A stretch of 64,000 nucleotides of DNA from Heliopora coerulea (taxonomy: Eukaryota > Cnidaria > Anthozoa > Scleralcyonacea > Helioporidae): the NCBI GenBank assembly GCA_030142905.1, contig JASJOG010000124.1, positions 434,001 through 498,000 on the forward strand, written 5' to 3'. The translations under genes were made by a program, and so were the position numbers. Shown here one piece after another: positions 45,810-57,200 of the stretch. Position 1 is the stretch's first letter; every line of letters begins with the position of its first letter. The notes under the pieces are model-generated. The model searched no databases. It had not been told where the DNA came from and was given only the letters and a program-made list of their open reading frames with translations.

Positions 45810-46498
45810 CTTGGCCCTCGAGCTCCATTGCAGTTGCTCCACGAAACATTTTAAGAAGCTCTTCACTCTTTTTGGGGCACTTCACGAGCTCTGGACCAGT
45901 TACTATTTCAGCATCACAATAAACCTGTATCTCAAGTGCTTCTGGATCATTCAATGGAGCCTTCCAACCGTCTGCAGCGTACTTAATAAGGTCTCCAATA
46001 TTCTTGCTTACATTCACTGTGTTATCACACCACTGTTCTCGATCATCAATAATTTGCTTGTCAGCATAAGTTGAAAGCTTTCCTGATATCACCATATCGC
46101 CAAGCTTTGCTTTCTTTCTCCTGAGCCCACCACAAAAGCCAACTGAAAACACGGCCTTAGGTTGTGGACAGTCGACAGCATTTCTCACAACAATGTGTGA
46201 AGCACCAGCTTTGACGAAGCCACGATTGCACCTAATCAATAAAGTTTTACCTTATCAAGACCGCCACCATTTTCTCCAAGGTACACACATTCAAGACCTT
46301 TGGTATAACTCCTGTACACATTGTCAAGGTAGAAATAACAGGCTAAGAGTTCGTCATCTTCTACTGTCAATAACAAAGCATCCGTAAGGATTTCAGCCAA
46401 TTCCCAGAATTTGGAACGTACTTACAAGTCTCTTAGCTTTGGAATTGTAATGCTGAGTAACGGAGGATTACGTGAGTGGTTGGTAGTTTGGTCGGTAC
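45810..46498 (-). pseudogene. PNP-domain core exon, unit 2 (two lesions)
   Basis: The acceptor AAAATTACAG lies at 46,499. The frame runs RNPPLLSITIPKLRDL, a TAA near 46,436 where unit 1 has CTACAG, then SKFWELAEILTDALLLTVED and YLGENGGGLDKV. After one base of frameshift near 46,242 comes the PNP core: AVFSVGFCGGL (phosphate-side Gly loop), KLGDMVISGKLSTYA, KYAADGWKAP, EIVTGPELV and GATAMELEGQ near the nucleobase site. This family cleaves or phosphorolyses nucleosides; in animals it is also fused to signalling domains. The 3' donor GT is changed to AT. Confidence 0.85.
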
Positions 46499-46609
46499 CT
46501 GTAATTTTTTCAACGGAGAAAAAAACAAAAGCTAAAATAAACATGTTCTCAACTACAAAATCACCAGACTCGATAGCTGCAGTAAGGCCACTTAGCAGTA
46601 AATCGAAAG

Positions 46610-46870
46610 AGGTATCAACAAATGAACGAATGAACTCAACAAAGGAACGAGCGAAGAAATAGACAAACCGACCCACAAACCAACCGAACGAGAAAACGAA
46701 CAAGGGAACAAGAGAACGAATGAACACAAACGACTAGTCAACCGGCCAGTCTAAGGACCGACCAACCATTCGACTGACCAAACGACCAACCGACCACTTA
46801 ACACACCAATTAACCAACTGAATAAACGAAATCAAGAAACAAACAAACGTCACGAAAGTTATCCAATAAC
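46610..46870. repeat. Degenerate tetranucleotide region (GAAC/ACCA type)
   Basis: Runs of AACGAACGA and CCAACCGACCA-like words, without a fixed frame for long. An apparent minus-strand frame of Phe/Val/Arg repeats comes from this. Confidence 0.7.
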
Positions 46871-47272
46871 AAATAACCAAATCCACCAGGGAAAATATCT
46901 ATCAACCAGGTAAATTTCTACCAGCAAAACTTTGGTATTATTCGTAAAAAAATAATTTTGAATCGAGTGCTAGTAAAACGTGGTATCACTGACTATGAAA
47001 TGAGACTTTATGTTTACGAGATATTTCAGATTACCAATCCCTTGCACTAGCACTGGGGTGTTAGACTGCTTTTAAAATAAGTCAAAAGCACATTCAACCT
47101 TGTTCAGGCAAGCAACTCATTGTTTTGACCATATGATTGCGGGTAATTCAAGTAAATTATATAATATGTTCAAACTCCTAGAGGTCAGAAAGCTCTCTGA
47201 GTGATATAAGTCACCTCATTACAATTGCTGCTCAACGAATTGTAAACGTTGTAACGTTTACAGGCTGTAGAT

Positions 47273-47560
47273 AAGTGGCGTAGTCAGACCCGGACCATCA
47301 CGGGCCCCGGCCCGGACGTCAGTCCTTTGTTCTCATTAAAATGTAATTGGGAAAGTCTGCACGAGTTTAACGCCAATTGAAGCCTTCGAATACAGCTCGG
47401 CGCCTCAGCCTAAAGTACAAGAATAGCGCCCTCATAATACAGGAAATACTCTTTCAGAGACCAAAGAATTCAAATATTTTCCGGGGTACATTTCCCCGGA
47501 CTCCCCTAATTAGTGTGCTTCCCAGGCCTGGGCATCACAGATTCTCTGGCTACGCCAGTG
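47273..47560. mobile_element. hAT-like MITE, 288 bp, perfect 8-bp target duplication
   Basis: CTGTAGAT occurs at 47,265-47,272 and 47,561-47,568. The left end AAGTGGCGTAGTCAGA matches the inverted right end CACTGGCGTAGCCAGA. The interior has GGGCCCCGGCCCGG and CCCCGG blocks, common in short hAT derivatives. No coding capacity. Confidence 0.92.
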
Positions 47561-47737
47561 CTGTAGATCCTCCTTGTTCCGTCTATTCCATAACCACAAT
47601 GCCTCTAAATAGATTTAGCTGCACTTATACAAAAGTCACTCAATGTGCGGACATGTGTAGGTGTGCAAGTACTGTGATATCTCGTTGTTGGCGTAAGCCG
47701 CCAACTTGGCAAAAGGCCTCTAAGAGCGTAACTTGGT

Positions 47738-48268
47738 AGTTAGGTAAGCAGGTAGGTAGGAACAGTAGGTAGGTAGGTACAGTAGGTAGGTAGGTACAGT
47801 TGGTAGGTAGGTAGGTCGGTAGGTAGGTGGGTAGGTGGGCAAGTAGGAAGGGAGGTGGGCAGGTAGATAGGTAGGTAGGTAGGTATGTAGGTAGGTAGGT
47901 AGGTAGGTAGGTAGGTAGGTAGGTAGGTAGGTAGGTATGTAGGTAGGTAGGTAGGTAGGTAGTTAGTTAAGTAGGTAAGTAGGTAGGTAGGTAGGTAGGT
48001 AGGTAGGTAAGTAGGTAGGTAGGTGGGTAGGTAGGTAGATAGGTAGGCAGGCAGGTATGTAGGTAGGTAGGTAGGTAGGTAGGTAGGTAGGTAGGTAGGT
48101 AGGTAGGTAGGTAGGTAGGTAGGCAGGCAGGTAGGCAGGCAGGCAGGCAGGCAGGTAGATAGGTAGGTAGGTAGGTAGGTAGGTAGGTAGGTAGGTAGGT
48201 AGGTAGGTAGGTAGGTAGGTAGGCAGGTAGGCAGGTAGGCAGGTAGGCAGGTAGGCAGGTAGGCAGGT
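47738..48268. repeat. (TAGG)n tetranucleotide array, about 530 bp
   Basis: More than 100 units of TAGG with point variants (CAGG, TGGG, TAGT) cluster in blocks. The array lies between segments B2 and A3; unit 1 has no such array at the same place. Both strands have long frames (Tyr-Leu-Pro-Thr repeats on minus) that are artefacts of the 4-bp period. GG every 4 bp would permit two-tetrad G-quadruplexes. Confidence 0.97.
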
Positions 48269-49214
48269 GCTGATATAGGTGGGTGTGGTTGTGCGAATGA
48301 TGTATCAGAAGAATGTACATGTTTGTGAGGAACTCCAGTTAACATTCTTTCATCACTGTAGAACTGAAAGATGACAATACATATCTCCTTAAAACACAAG
48401 AACTCCTTAAAACCACTTTAAAAATCTTTAAGGCTGCAATTTTGTTCAAGTTATCAGGAAGGGTTAGGTTTAGAGTGAGGTGGTTCCTACAAAGGTGTTT
48501 GCAACCCCCTGGCTACTTTAGAGAACTACAGTTTGGTCATAGCCAACATTAAGGTATGTGTGATTACTAAACCAACATTCAGTGACATAACATGGACATT
48601 AAACCATCTAAAATGTATAAATTAATTATCTTCAATACAGATACCTGTCAATAACTACCTCTATTAATGTTTTTTTTTATTTTTTGCTCCCCTGATAGGA
48701 TTTTATCAACTTTATATTCTTAAAAAACACTTAATTGTTACATCAGTCTATCCAGTAAATATAAGCCCCAGTGGCCCTCATTTGTTGAGAGGCCTAAAGA
48801 TGAGAATGGTAACAATTTTCATTTGCTTTTCATTAGCAAAACAAATCTAGCTAAACATGACTGTTTCTATTTACTTCTCATCAGTTGGCATCATCAGTAA
48901 TGTTCACATTTGATATCTAGGGCTGGCATTGCCCCTTATATGTTTATATGACAAATTTAACATTGTACTGTAAAATATGTTGTGTACAATATGTGTGTAG
49001 AGTACGCATATTGCAAAAACTAACAATAACTCCTATTACCTTAGGAGAATACGACACCAATCTCTGTTCCTTAAAAGGGATATCATGGAAGTGTGGAGTT
49101 TTGCATACATTTCTACATCTTGTGCAAATGAATGAATCAGTTTGGTGGATTTTGCCACTGGGAAAAAATGACACCCATCACTGATGTTCTTGTGTCATAT
49201 GTCAAGCACTGAGG

Positions 49215-49770
49215 CATCATATTGTGCTTGATTCAAACTTCAATTTCAATGACCACGTTATTTCACTGATGCCATCTTTTTTATCTACTCCATGTTAGGT
49301 AAGTAGGGTAATTTTAAATTCTCTTGTAATCAGTAAGTTGTTTTTTATAGTTCAAGGGCTGGTACTTTCAAGAAAAACTATTATTATATGTAGTTACAGC
49401 TTGTGCAAAACTTTCCTGCCCATGTACAAACCAACACTAAGAAGTTTGCTCACATCTCACCTGTTTTACAGGATCTAGGTTGGCTCTCTGCTAAAGATTT
49501 TACATCCATGTGATGTTACCTTGGTTTATAAATGTCTAAATATTCTTGTCCCTCCCAACTTAAGTTCTAAACTAGTAAAACAATTAGAATCTCATTCATA
49601 TAATACTTAAGACCAAAAAGATCATGTCAACATTCCATTTTGCTGAACTTCTACTACCCAACATTTATTCTACTACCATACTCTAAAAGCATGGAACTGT
49701 CTTAGCTCCATACACAAAACAGCCAGTCTGTCTACATCTTTAACCAAAATTCAAAACTAGAAATAAGCAA
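49215..49770 (+). pseudogene. LINE reverse transcriptase C-terminal fragment, heavily decayed
   Basis: With several frame changes the plus strand reads LDSNFNFNDHV (the LGVxLD block after the RT palm), LQDLGWLSAKD, TLVYKCLNILVP, YNT, and SKSMELS, a decayed form of the WNSLP-type block. This is the C-terminal half of a non-LTR reverse transcriptase. No catalytic region remains. Absent from A1 and A2. Confidence 0.75.
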
Positions 49771-50444
49771 ATCTTAAATAGAGAGTAAATCATGACTATA
49801 ATGTACCTAGTTCTCAAACTACTAATATAAATATTTATAAATAGTAGTTTCTAGTTGGATAAAATTTATATATTTTCTGCTTAGGTATTTTCCCATAATT
49901 TACAACTTGATGTAAATTAATTCTGAAAAGCCTTTTAGGAGATAAAATAAATTGTACTGTAATGTAAAGCATAACAACACCATACTCAGGGTATGCCCAG
50001 GCACTATAACTGGGAAACAAGGTAGACCATGGCTGCTAATATGTGTCAGTAAAATTGGATGATGTTTTTTTGTCTACATTAGAATTTATGCCTTAGGATA
50101 AGCAGATGATGAAAAATTTTTGGAATTACATGTAATGGTCAAAAGTCTAAGGAAATTTCTGAATGTATGATTGCCATTAACTATTGAGGAGTTTATTCTA
50201 AACAAAGTCCTTGGTCTGAAGATGATTTTGCAATAAAATCAAAATATCACCATTTCACAGTTTTCATCTTTTGTTAACTTAAATCTTAAGTTGAAAGATG
50301 ACCTTGGTTTTCGGAATTTGCTTTCTCTTATATTTTTTAAAAGTCCTTGGTTTGGTAAACTTTTGTAATTGGCCTTTGCTTCATCCAAGATCAACAAAAC
50401 AGTAATTAAACTTAATGAGTAATTAATACTCATCAACATTCCTT

Positions 50445-50660
50445 TGTCTTTCCCATGCCATCACCACCACCTATTTTTGTAACAGTTATTTAACCCTTAT
50501 CCAAACAATGTAATTCATTTCGTTCTGAAGATGCTACTTGTTTAGTAACGAAACGTCAGTAATAAAGTTCGTTTTTATATTATGCTTTCATCATGGTTTT
50601 ATTTAAAGCTCTTTGCTGGGCCATCATATTCTTAACAAGACTGGGTTTATGCACATATCG
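50445..50660 (+). mobile_element. Penelope-like element 3' end, second copy
   Basis: TTTTTGTAACAGTTA, the hammerhead region, GTAACGAAACGTCAGTAATAAAG and ATCATATTCTTAACAAGACT all match the 3' part of the element at 4,190-4,365. No coding part is attached. Confidence 0.85.
50525..50557 (+). ncRNA. Hammerhead ribozyme, second Penelope copy
   Basis: CTGAAGA, a five-base stem II with one C-A mismatch (GCTAC against GTAAC, loop TTGTTTA), GAAAC and GTC. All core bases are kept. Stem I pairing is poor compared with the copy at 4,229, so activity is doubtful. Confidence 0.75.
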
Positions 50661-51490
50661 GGGTGGTTAAACTTAAAGAGTAGAAAATGGATGTGGTTGC
50701 ATATATTTAACCTGACACCTTTCACGTTTAATCAAACCTTGAAAACACACTGGCAAACGTGCGTAACATCTATTATTTCCCCCTTGATCGAGATTCATTT
50801 TCGAGAAAAAGTGGAAAATGGCTGTACAGAGCACTCAAATTTTAAAATTTTTCTTCAGGCTTCAGTCATGTTGGCAGGACCATTCAGCGCCTAACAAATC
50901 GTGTACTTGGCTGCACATGAAAGCCACTGCGTACAACCTGACATTATTGTCTGCTACGGGTACAGTACTGTACCTTCTCAAACTTTGTGACAACCCTGGT
51001 TATGTATCAATTTTGTAAGTTTTAACCAAGCTAAAGACAGTGAAAATGAGTGCAATATTTTCTTACCTCCAGCTAACGTGGAAGGTGATGATTTCGTGGT
51101 CATGTTAACGTACTTTTATTGTCTCGTAGATCGAAAAGATTCACTTCCGTATTCCTGGAAATAAGATCATTCACACATGCAACAGATTGCAAGATGACGT
51201 TACCTCTTAAAACATTCACGCGTCAATTTCTCGAGAAAACGGTACTATCTCACGCGGAAACAAGCGAGACCTAGTGTATGACCAAACTGCGGTAAGGAGG
51301 TCAAGCAGTCGTACTGTTTTTCTTTTAGATTCACTTACTGTTATTTCCAGGTACAGGCCAATATTCTCACCGCTAGTCCTAAAATGTTTGTGTTAGCTTA
51401 CCTGGTAGTCAATCTGGTGGGGCCAGTGAAAAATTTCAGGGGCCACCCTAAAGCGAGGGGTCTCCGGGGGGTTCTGCAGGGGAAACAGGA

Positions 51491-52587
51491 TTAAATCATG
51501 AAACGAGGGCTGCTATAGACTTTCTGCAACTGTTTCAAGCCATGTTTCTGGGCGAGCAAGAGAGACGTATGAAGTATAATAAGTGACAGAATTAACCGCA
51601 GGAGAGCGCATGAAAGGGAAAACAAACACTTATATCACCTTTGTACCTTCCCACGTACTTTCCACTCGCCCTTGCATTAACACTATCATATTTTACTCTT
51701 GATAAACGCGAGAGGAATTTTACGTCAGCAAGTGGAAAATGCGAAATGGAAATTGTGAATGGAAAATTGTGAATGGAAATTGTGAATTGAAGAATATGAA
51801 GCGAATAGAAAGTGTGAAGGGTTCACTTTTATAAGAAAAAACAAAAGAAAAAATCCAGGCGTTAAACGGTTAACTATGTCACAGGTTCCCAATTAATTTA
51901 CACGTGAAAGTTTCTAAGGTGTAAATCCTCCAGTTCCATAAAAATCGGGTGATGCTTTTAGCAATTTGGCTATGTAGCACGTGACCAGCACGGATTCAAA
52001 TTCAGTATTGAATGCTTTGAACATCCGCAATTTCTTCTAGAAGACGAAGCCTGTGGCCCACTTGTGTCGTTCCGGGCGGCGCATCAGACAGCTGTACCTG
52101 ACGTGCTATCAATGTTCCTCGGTTTCACTTCACGTCTGACCTGCATATTTCTATTCTGGCCTTTTTATTGTAGGATTGTAAGGTCCCACGTGTATCGCAT
52201 GCGTGCACTCTGGTGGGTCAATAACCTGGCATGTTAATTGTGAGTATAACTGGGTGCAACCTCTCCTGGAAGCCCTCCTTCTTCTGGCTTCCCAGTTGAA
52301 TACTGTGATACACAACCTCTTTCGTTTGAGTTTCTTTGAAAATAATTCACGGTAACCGGCTTATCCATGTAACGCTATGACGAAATTGAGAATGGAAAAC
52401 AATGATTATGGGTATTTTTTCTATTCCAGGGGTACTATTGGATGGGCTTTGTTTCATTTCAAATTATGCTTTGACTTCTTGCCTATTGAGTGATCCATAC
52501 GGAATTTGATTTCATATCAACAACACATTTGGTTTTACAGTTCACAATTTTGATTTGATTTCTTACGTATTTGTTTTGAAATACTGC
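51491..52587. other. Interval without recognised gene
   Basis: Three close copies of AAATTGTGAATGGA lie at about 51,740-51,790. No domain or splice-bounded frame was seen. Confidence 0.35.
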
Positions 52588-52745
52588 ATATCTCATTTGA
52601 TATCTCATGAATTTGATTTGACATAGTACGAATTTAATTTAACTTCTTATGATTTTGATTTCACATATTATGAATTTAATTTGATATCTTTTGAATTTGT
52701 TCTGACATCTAATCAAATTCAATTTACCTCTCGTGAATTTCATAT
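52588..52745. repeat. 21-bp period repeat with AATTT tracts
   Basis: GAATTTGATTTGACATCTTAT-like units start at 52,609, 52,630, 52,651, 52,672, 52,693, 52,714 and 52,735, exactly 21 bp apart. More diverged words precede them back to about 52,500. The spacing places A/T tracts every two helical turns. Confidence 0.85.
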
Positions 52746-53999
52746 GACCAGTGAAGGTTTTGAATAAAAAATGGTGCAGATGAATTCTACCAGTCCTACT
52801 AGACATGAATGATGTAAAGAAAAATTATAAGCGCTCTGATGTACATGAACTTTAGCAAGGAAATGTAGACCAAAAATGGCACTGGCTTAAGATGCCAGGC
52901 CACTTGAGCACACTTGATTGCTTGACAAAAAGTTGTGAATGATGCATGATAGAAATTTAAATTTTTCAACACCTTGAAATTTCGAGAAGAGTCAAAGACA
53001 CGATTGATAATTCCCATTTAATATACAGTAAAATAAAGTAATCTGGAATGATATAGGATTGTACTAAATTGTTTGCTGTGTAAAATTTCTGATCACTCAA
53101 AACTCAAATTATGCAACTGGATCATGACCAGGTTAACATTCACCGTTACCTAGTGCTTTCAATAATAGGTAATGGGGTGCAACTTTCAGTTCTATTTACT
53201 TTTTTATGCAACAGCAGCAAAGATTGCGTCAAATAACAAGAATTATAATAAGGCTGAGCTCGTATTTCGGTCGGTACGCAAAGTTACGCATGCTGATTGG
53301 TTACTGAACGGTCCGAGATTTTACAAAGTTGTACCGGTGCAATAAGATTTAATTCCTTCTTGTAAGTTTTGGCGGCAAAATCTTCGAAGACATTTTAATA
53401 AAATTTGAGAATTAAGTAATTAAAATGAAAAATTGCGAAAAATAAACTGTGCTGGAACGCTATTGTTGCTTCTGTTTAAAGCATAACATGATAAAATCGG
53501 ATAAATTAATGTTTAACTGGTGGAAACAAGAAGCAAAACGAACAAGTTGCCAGGTAAGGTAAAGATCAAAATCTAACAACGAAAACACAGTTAAAAATGG
53601 AAGGAAAACCACCTCCAAAAGCCATATAATAAATTCCTTACTGACCTTGTTGAGCCGGTCCGTAATGGAAAGTATTTGCCTTCAGTTTTTCCGCACATAC
53701 CTCGCTCCTTCGTCGCTCGATGTGTACGAAAACCACAAGCAAATACTTTCTCGCCATGGCCGGACCAACTTCCAAGAAAAATGGATTATTTTTAAAAGAA
53801 TAATTCTTTCAAAAAATAAAAAAAGTTTGTTGTATCAGACAATGAACTGAGTTATGTAAAATAGAACTCCACGGTTTAGATTTTTTTCCCCTACAATGTA
53901 ACAGAAATATAATACTTTTGGCCCGGTTGGAGCTCGCCCTTGGTTAATAAGTATTTATTTCCAGCCTGTCTTTGATTAGTGAACAGGTAAAACACCAAA
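52746..53999. other. Interval without recognised gene
   Basis: Probable MITE-like words occur near 53,265 and 53,920 (GAGCTCG in opposite contexts), but the ends were not matched. No coding sequence. Confidence 0.35.
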
Positions 54000-54625
54000 T
54001 GGTACTGTAATATATCCACTGTATTGTATGTTATGTATGTCATATGACAAGAATAACCGTGACGACTTGACTGCTGAAAGCCCTGGCTTGTGGTCTGGTA
54101 ACACATTCAATGAATATACTGTATTTTATGTACGTCATATGACAAGAATTACCAGACTATGTCTTTGGTTGGTGGGCAAGTAAAACTTCAGTTGGAAATA
54201 TTGTATGTTATGTACGTCATATGACAAGAATTACCAGACTATGTCTTTGGTTGGTGGGCAAGTAAAACTTCAGTTGGAAATATTGTATGTTATGTACGTC
54301 ATATGACAAGAATTACATGACTTTCTCTTTGGCCATGGTTAATCGTCAAGTAACATATCAAATGGACATACTGTAAGTCATGTAGGTCATATGACAGGAA
54401 TTACCAGAATATGTTTTTGGTTAGTAGTCAAGTAAAACTTCAAATGGACATATCGTAAGCTATGTTAGTCATATGACAGGAATTACCCTACTATGTCTTT
54501 GGTCAGTGCTCGAGCAATACATGAAATGGACATACTTTAAGTTATGTATGTCATATGACAAGAATTACCAGACTGTCTTTGGTCAGTGCTCATGTAACAC
54601 ATCAAACGGACATACTGTAAGTTTT
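54000..54625. repeat. 82-bp minisatellite carrying the palindrome GTCATATGAC
   Basis: Seven units are marked by CATATGAC at about 54,041, 54,136, 54,218, 54,300, 54,388, 54,470 and 54,552. Spacing is 82 bp with exceptions of 95 and 88. The units at 54,141-54,222 and 54,223-54,304 are identical as read. Confidence 0.93.
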
Positions 54626-55436
54626 CGTTTAGTTTCATCTCCTTCTGTTAACCTTTTGCAATATTTTCCACCGTTATATCTCCTTCCTCTTGAGCGCATC
54701 TCAGCAACTATCTCTCCATATTTCCTTTAGTTACAAAATTTCACTGTGGCTGACGCAAATAACTTATTGAGTAAAATTATTGCGGTGATTATTTGAAAGG
54801 AAGTAGTGAACGAATTCATTTTAAAATTCCTCAGTTTACGCTACATTTACAAATGTATTCACAAAAGTAGGTAATTGGGTAATATTATTATTATGTTCAC
54901 CTGGAGATGATTACCGAGAAATGTGACGTAATTCTTGGACAATCGCCATTTGCAGAACATTTGACCTGTATGTTTTTCCACCATAGTCCCGTGTCTTGAC
55001 GAAGTTTTTCTCACAATTCACGGATCGTGAATCTCAGCAGAGATCGAATGCAGTGTGGGTGGCAGTTGTGGAATGCAGTCATTTTGTGTGGCATTTAATT
55101 AAACGTTTTAACATACAGTTCAGTTTTAGTGAAATGAAAAGGAGAACTATCTGACACAAGGAGAAATACTCACCTAATAGTGCAGTATAATTACGCTTAT
55201 ATTGCGGTATGTATATACTATATAGTAATGAATAGTTTAATTCATTAGTGTCGTTTCACAACAATGATACTGTCAGAAAAGTTGAATAAACACAATCTGC
55301 CAGTTCAAAAATAGATTTATTAGTAATTTTTCTCTCGAATAACTTCCTGTAACACCCCGCTCCACCCAAAACGTCTGTTTCACAACCTTCTTCTCATATG
55401 GCTTACACAACTCCATACGTGATCGAAGAAAGAAGC
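54626..55436. other. Interval without recognised feature
   Basis: Nothing supported. Confidence 0.35.
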
Positions 55437-55560
55437 CTTAGCAACAAGCTTTAGCAACAAGCCTTAGCAACAAGCCTTAGCAACAAGCCTTAGCAACAAG
55501 CCTTTGCAACAAACCTTAGCAACAAGCCTTAGCAACAAGCCTTAGCAACAAACATGGCAA
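55437..55560. repeat. 13-bp minisatellite TTAGCAACAAGCC
   Basis: About nine direct copies with few variants (TTTGCAACAAACC, CATGGCAACAA). Spacer-free, so not a CRISPR array. Confidence 0.95.
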
Positions 55561-55829
55561 CAACTCGGAAAAGAAACACGAGGAGCGGGAGGCACCTTTA
55601 ATAATATCTTAAAATGCCATCAATGTATGGACAAGCACTTCTCACAACAAAACATAAATAACTTACCTCAATTTATCCAGAAGCAGCAGCAAAAATCAGG
55701 AAATGATTATCCCGAACCGACTAAGTTCTTCCAGAAACCAATCAAATTAAGTTGAAATCACTGAACCCTAAAAAGTCTATTTAGCCTGATGTCAAATATC
55801 GGTTTGAAAGCAGGCAGTGTACTCGAACG

Positions 55830-57200
55830 AATACTCTCCCCAGGACACTATCCCCCAGCGGGTACAGTCCCCTTTAATTAGATTCCCGTGGATAGTGTCC
55901 CCATGTGAAGGCGAAAGACAAAAGTAAAGAATTTTTTAACAAATCGTATATTTTACAGAATTGACTAGTTTATCAGAAAAAAATTAATTGCTCAATCAAA
56001 TTCAAAATTGTCAGCTAAATCTTATGAAAACTAATAAAATCGTTCAGTTAAATATTCACACGACTAACTATTAAAATCACTCCTATACATATTTATATTA
56101 AAATCGCTCGGCTACAACATGCTAAACTAAAACACAACATACTAAAATCGTTGAGATCTGCTGTAATAATAACATCAATGAAATTAACTACATAACTATT
56201 TACCGAAATAAGATTGTTCAAATAGAGGACTGAGCACATCCTGGGCACATCCACTTATCATCTCTGTACATCACCTTTCACATTCAACTGACCAAGTGGA
56301 AAACGGGTTTTACTGCCAACAAGTCCTGTTCATAATTCTGGGTTTAACACCGAAACTGCGGTTTGTCACCGATGGTTGCTTTCGTGAACTTTGCTTTTTT
56401 GTTGCTTAGTCTTTTAACCTTTGGGAGTCGCTTGGACTTTAATAACCATGTTGCCGATTGTTACCTTGATGATTCTATCCCATATCTGCTATTAGGGAGT
56501 TGAAGCAAATACTAGGGCTACGTCTAAGACCAAATATACTTACAATTGAAATTTTCATTCAAAACAAAAAGAATGGATAATTTCAAATCTCAAGAGTATT
56601 TTCAACTCCATCCTACTTCTAGAGAGCATGTCGTCGAGGACATTTCCACAGTTCCACGACTACGTTAGCATACAATACGTAAGACGTTTAGGATCTTTTA
56701 AACGTTAACCAACTGACCTAAAGTGCTGAGAAGAGTTTCAGAAGCGTAAACAACATCCACGATTCATTACTACGTCAGTAGAATGTTATTCTATTCAAAT
56801 GTGTTCAGTTAAGCTACTTTATGAAATGCCGTCGTCGTACTAGCTTGCTTGAACTATCTATTGTCAAAAACCTAACACAGAAACTGCTCTAGGGTGGCCT
56901 TTATGAATTATATCAATTTATGAATTATGAGTTATAACAAAATCAGGATGGCGTAAACTTGGAGATTCCTTTTTATGTTTTCTATTAAAGTAAGCAACAA
57001 CTAAAAGTTATCGTACTAGTTTTGAATGTTTGGAGAGGGGACAGAATCCGAGAAGGGGAAAGACACTATTTCCTCAGCAGATAATGTCCGGGGAGACAGT
57101 ATCCACTAGAAGACAGTGTTCACTAGAAGACAGTGTTTGGGGGTGGGGACAGTATCTCCAAATGAATAATGCCCGGAAAGAAACTTTTTGCGAGGGACGC
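55830..57200. mobile_element. Possible DNA element with GGACAGTATCC-type terminal repeats
   Basis: GACACTATCC and GGATAGTGTCC words at 55,848-55,905 are mirrored by GACAGTATCC and GACAGTGTT words at 57,085-57,160, where CACTAGAAGACAGTGTT is duplicated. Ends and target duplication could not be fixed. The interior shows no gene. Confidence 0.4.

Larger units (their letters stand above)
40430..46520. repeat. Segment B, copy B2 (tandem unit 2)
   Basis: Collinear with 16,440-25,660 as listed there. Specific to this copy are the nested transposons at 41,281-42,699 and an unmatched stretch at about 44,160-44,500. It lacks the LINE of unit 1. Confidence 0.85.
48290..51490. repeat. Segment A, copy A3 (tandem unit 2)
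   Basis: Collinear with A1 and A2, with a LINE fragment (49,215-49,770) and a Penelope 3' fragment (50,445-50,660) inserted. The similarity to A2 near 51,200-51,490 includes the CTCACGCG stretch and the AAAAATTTCAGG block at 51,451 (pairs with 33,996). Confidence 0.8.

Noticed and set aside
46422..46727. Minus-strand frame extending the PNP exon upstream with Phe/Val/Arg repeats
   Set aside because: Upstream of the acceptor at 46,499 it reads the GAAC/ACCA low-complexity region and is not shared with unit 1.
47738..48268. Telomere-like repeat
   Set aside because: The unit is TAGG with 4-bp period, not the TTAGGG of most animals.
47740..48399. Long minus-strand frames with Tyr-Leu-Pro-Thr repeats
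   Set aside because: They are a by-product of the (TAGG)n array: a 4-bp period read in triplets gives a 4-residue repeat in every frame. No splice or start context.
54000..55560. Repeat arrays considered as CRISPR
   Set aside because: Animal-type genome, no unique spacers, and repeats are contiguous with 82-bp and 13-bp periods.
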